A DNA stretch of 64,000 nucleotides from NCBI RefSeq assembly GCF_007989805.1, contig NZ_BJUB01000002.1:248001-312000 (forward strand). Direction: 5' to 3'. Below the pieces are notes generated by a model, which did no database searches, was not told where the DNA came from, and was given only the letters and a program-made list of their open reading frames with translations. The translations under genes were made by a program, and so were the position numbers. This DNA comes from Cellulomonas xylanilytica (GTDB lineage Bacteria > Actinomycetota > Actinomycetes > Actinomycetales > Cellulomonadaceae). Below are positions 63,906-64,000 of this stretch, one piece after another; the first letter of the stretch is position 1, and each line of letters starts with the position of its first letter.

Positions 63906-64000
63906 TCAGGGGTGGGCGACGAGGCTCACGGCCTCGGCCGTGAGGTCGCGGACGGCGTCGAGGTCGCCGCCGCGGATGAGGTCGCGCGGAACCATCCAGG
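63906..64000 (-). CDS. eda: KDPG/KHG aldolase, C-terminal fragment cut by the window edge
   Basis: Only the last 31 codons are present, reading WMVPRDLIRGGDLDAVRDLT and ending EAVSLVAHP before TGA. WMVPRDLI followed by GGDLDAV and a closing helix is the common C-terminus of 2-keto-3-deoxy-6-phosphogluconate aldolase, which splits KDPG to pyruvate and glyceraldehyde-3-phosphate. It sits directly upstream of kdgK, which strongly supports the call. The start lies beyond base 64000. Confidence 0.78.
   Translation of the reverse strand, partial: WMVPRDLIRGGDLDAVRDLTAEAVSLVAHP

Overview
The window is very GC-rich DNA with dense genes and strong third-position G/C bias. The gene set is that of a plant-polymer-degrading high-GC actinobacterium, most likely Cellulomonadaceae (Cellulomonas or a close relative). 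Supporting signs are GTP-type PEP carboxykinase, a purA/DUF3151/class II aldolase neighbourhood, solute-binding lipoproteins whose ABC permeases have no linked ATPase, many LacI regulators, and many start codons placed 6-8 nt after a TAnnnT box with no Shine-Dalgarno (leaderless mRNAs). The taxon is inferred from gene content only. I saw no tRNA, rRNA, CRISPR array, insertion sequence or phage gene.

1-13.8 kb is mainly housekeeping: purC (cut by the left edge), purD, pckG, an ArsR-like regulator divergent from an MFS exporter, a GNAT acetyltransferase, purA, DUF3151, fba and a SpoU methyltransferase. Inside it lies a partner-switching module: a PAS-GAF-PP2C-HATPase protein flanked by two STAS proteins.

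13.8-19.9 kb is an arabinoside operon (solute-binding protein, two permeases, GH51 arabinofuranosidase) next to a LacI regulator. 19.9-28.2 kb is mixed: DedA, HAD phosphatase, LemA, pyrE, an SDR, RecQ, a 55-bp tandem repeat, a deaminase and an APH-like kinase.

28.4-33 kb is a LacI regulator divergent from manD and a GH67 alpha-glucuronidase, with a perfect LacI-type palindrome over the manD promoter. 33-38.5 kb holds three tandem secreted paralogues, each with an Ig-like domain, an IPT/TIG domain and three LDTR modules, of unknown function. This is the least explained block in the window.

39.6-52.3 kb is a large hemicellulose locus: GH3, two permeases, solute-binding protein, GH42, GH39 and a YesL-like protein on the minus strand, with a LacI regulator and an acetyl-xylan-esterase-like enzyme divergent. 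52.3-60.3 kb has an aldo-keto reductase, trmL, a secreted GH64 beta-1,3-glucanase with a ricin-type CBM13, gamma-glutamyltransferase, a COG3618 amidohydrolase, and GntR and LacI regulators. 60.4-64 kb has a UxaA-type altronate dehydratase, two small proteins, 2-keto-3-deoxygluconate kinase and the end of a KDPG aldolase.

Read together, extracellular and intracellular enzymes would take apart acetylated arabino-glucuronoxylan. GH67 would release glucuronate. ManD and UxaA would feed mannonate and altronate to 2-keto-3-deoxygluconate, and KdgK and Eda would deliver pyruvate and glyceraldehyde-3-phosphate.
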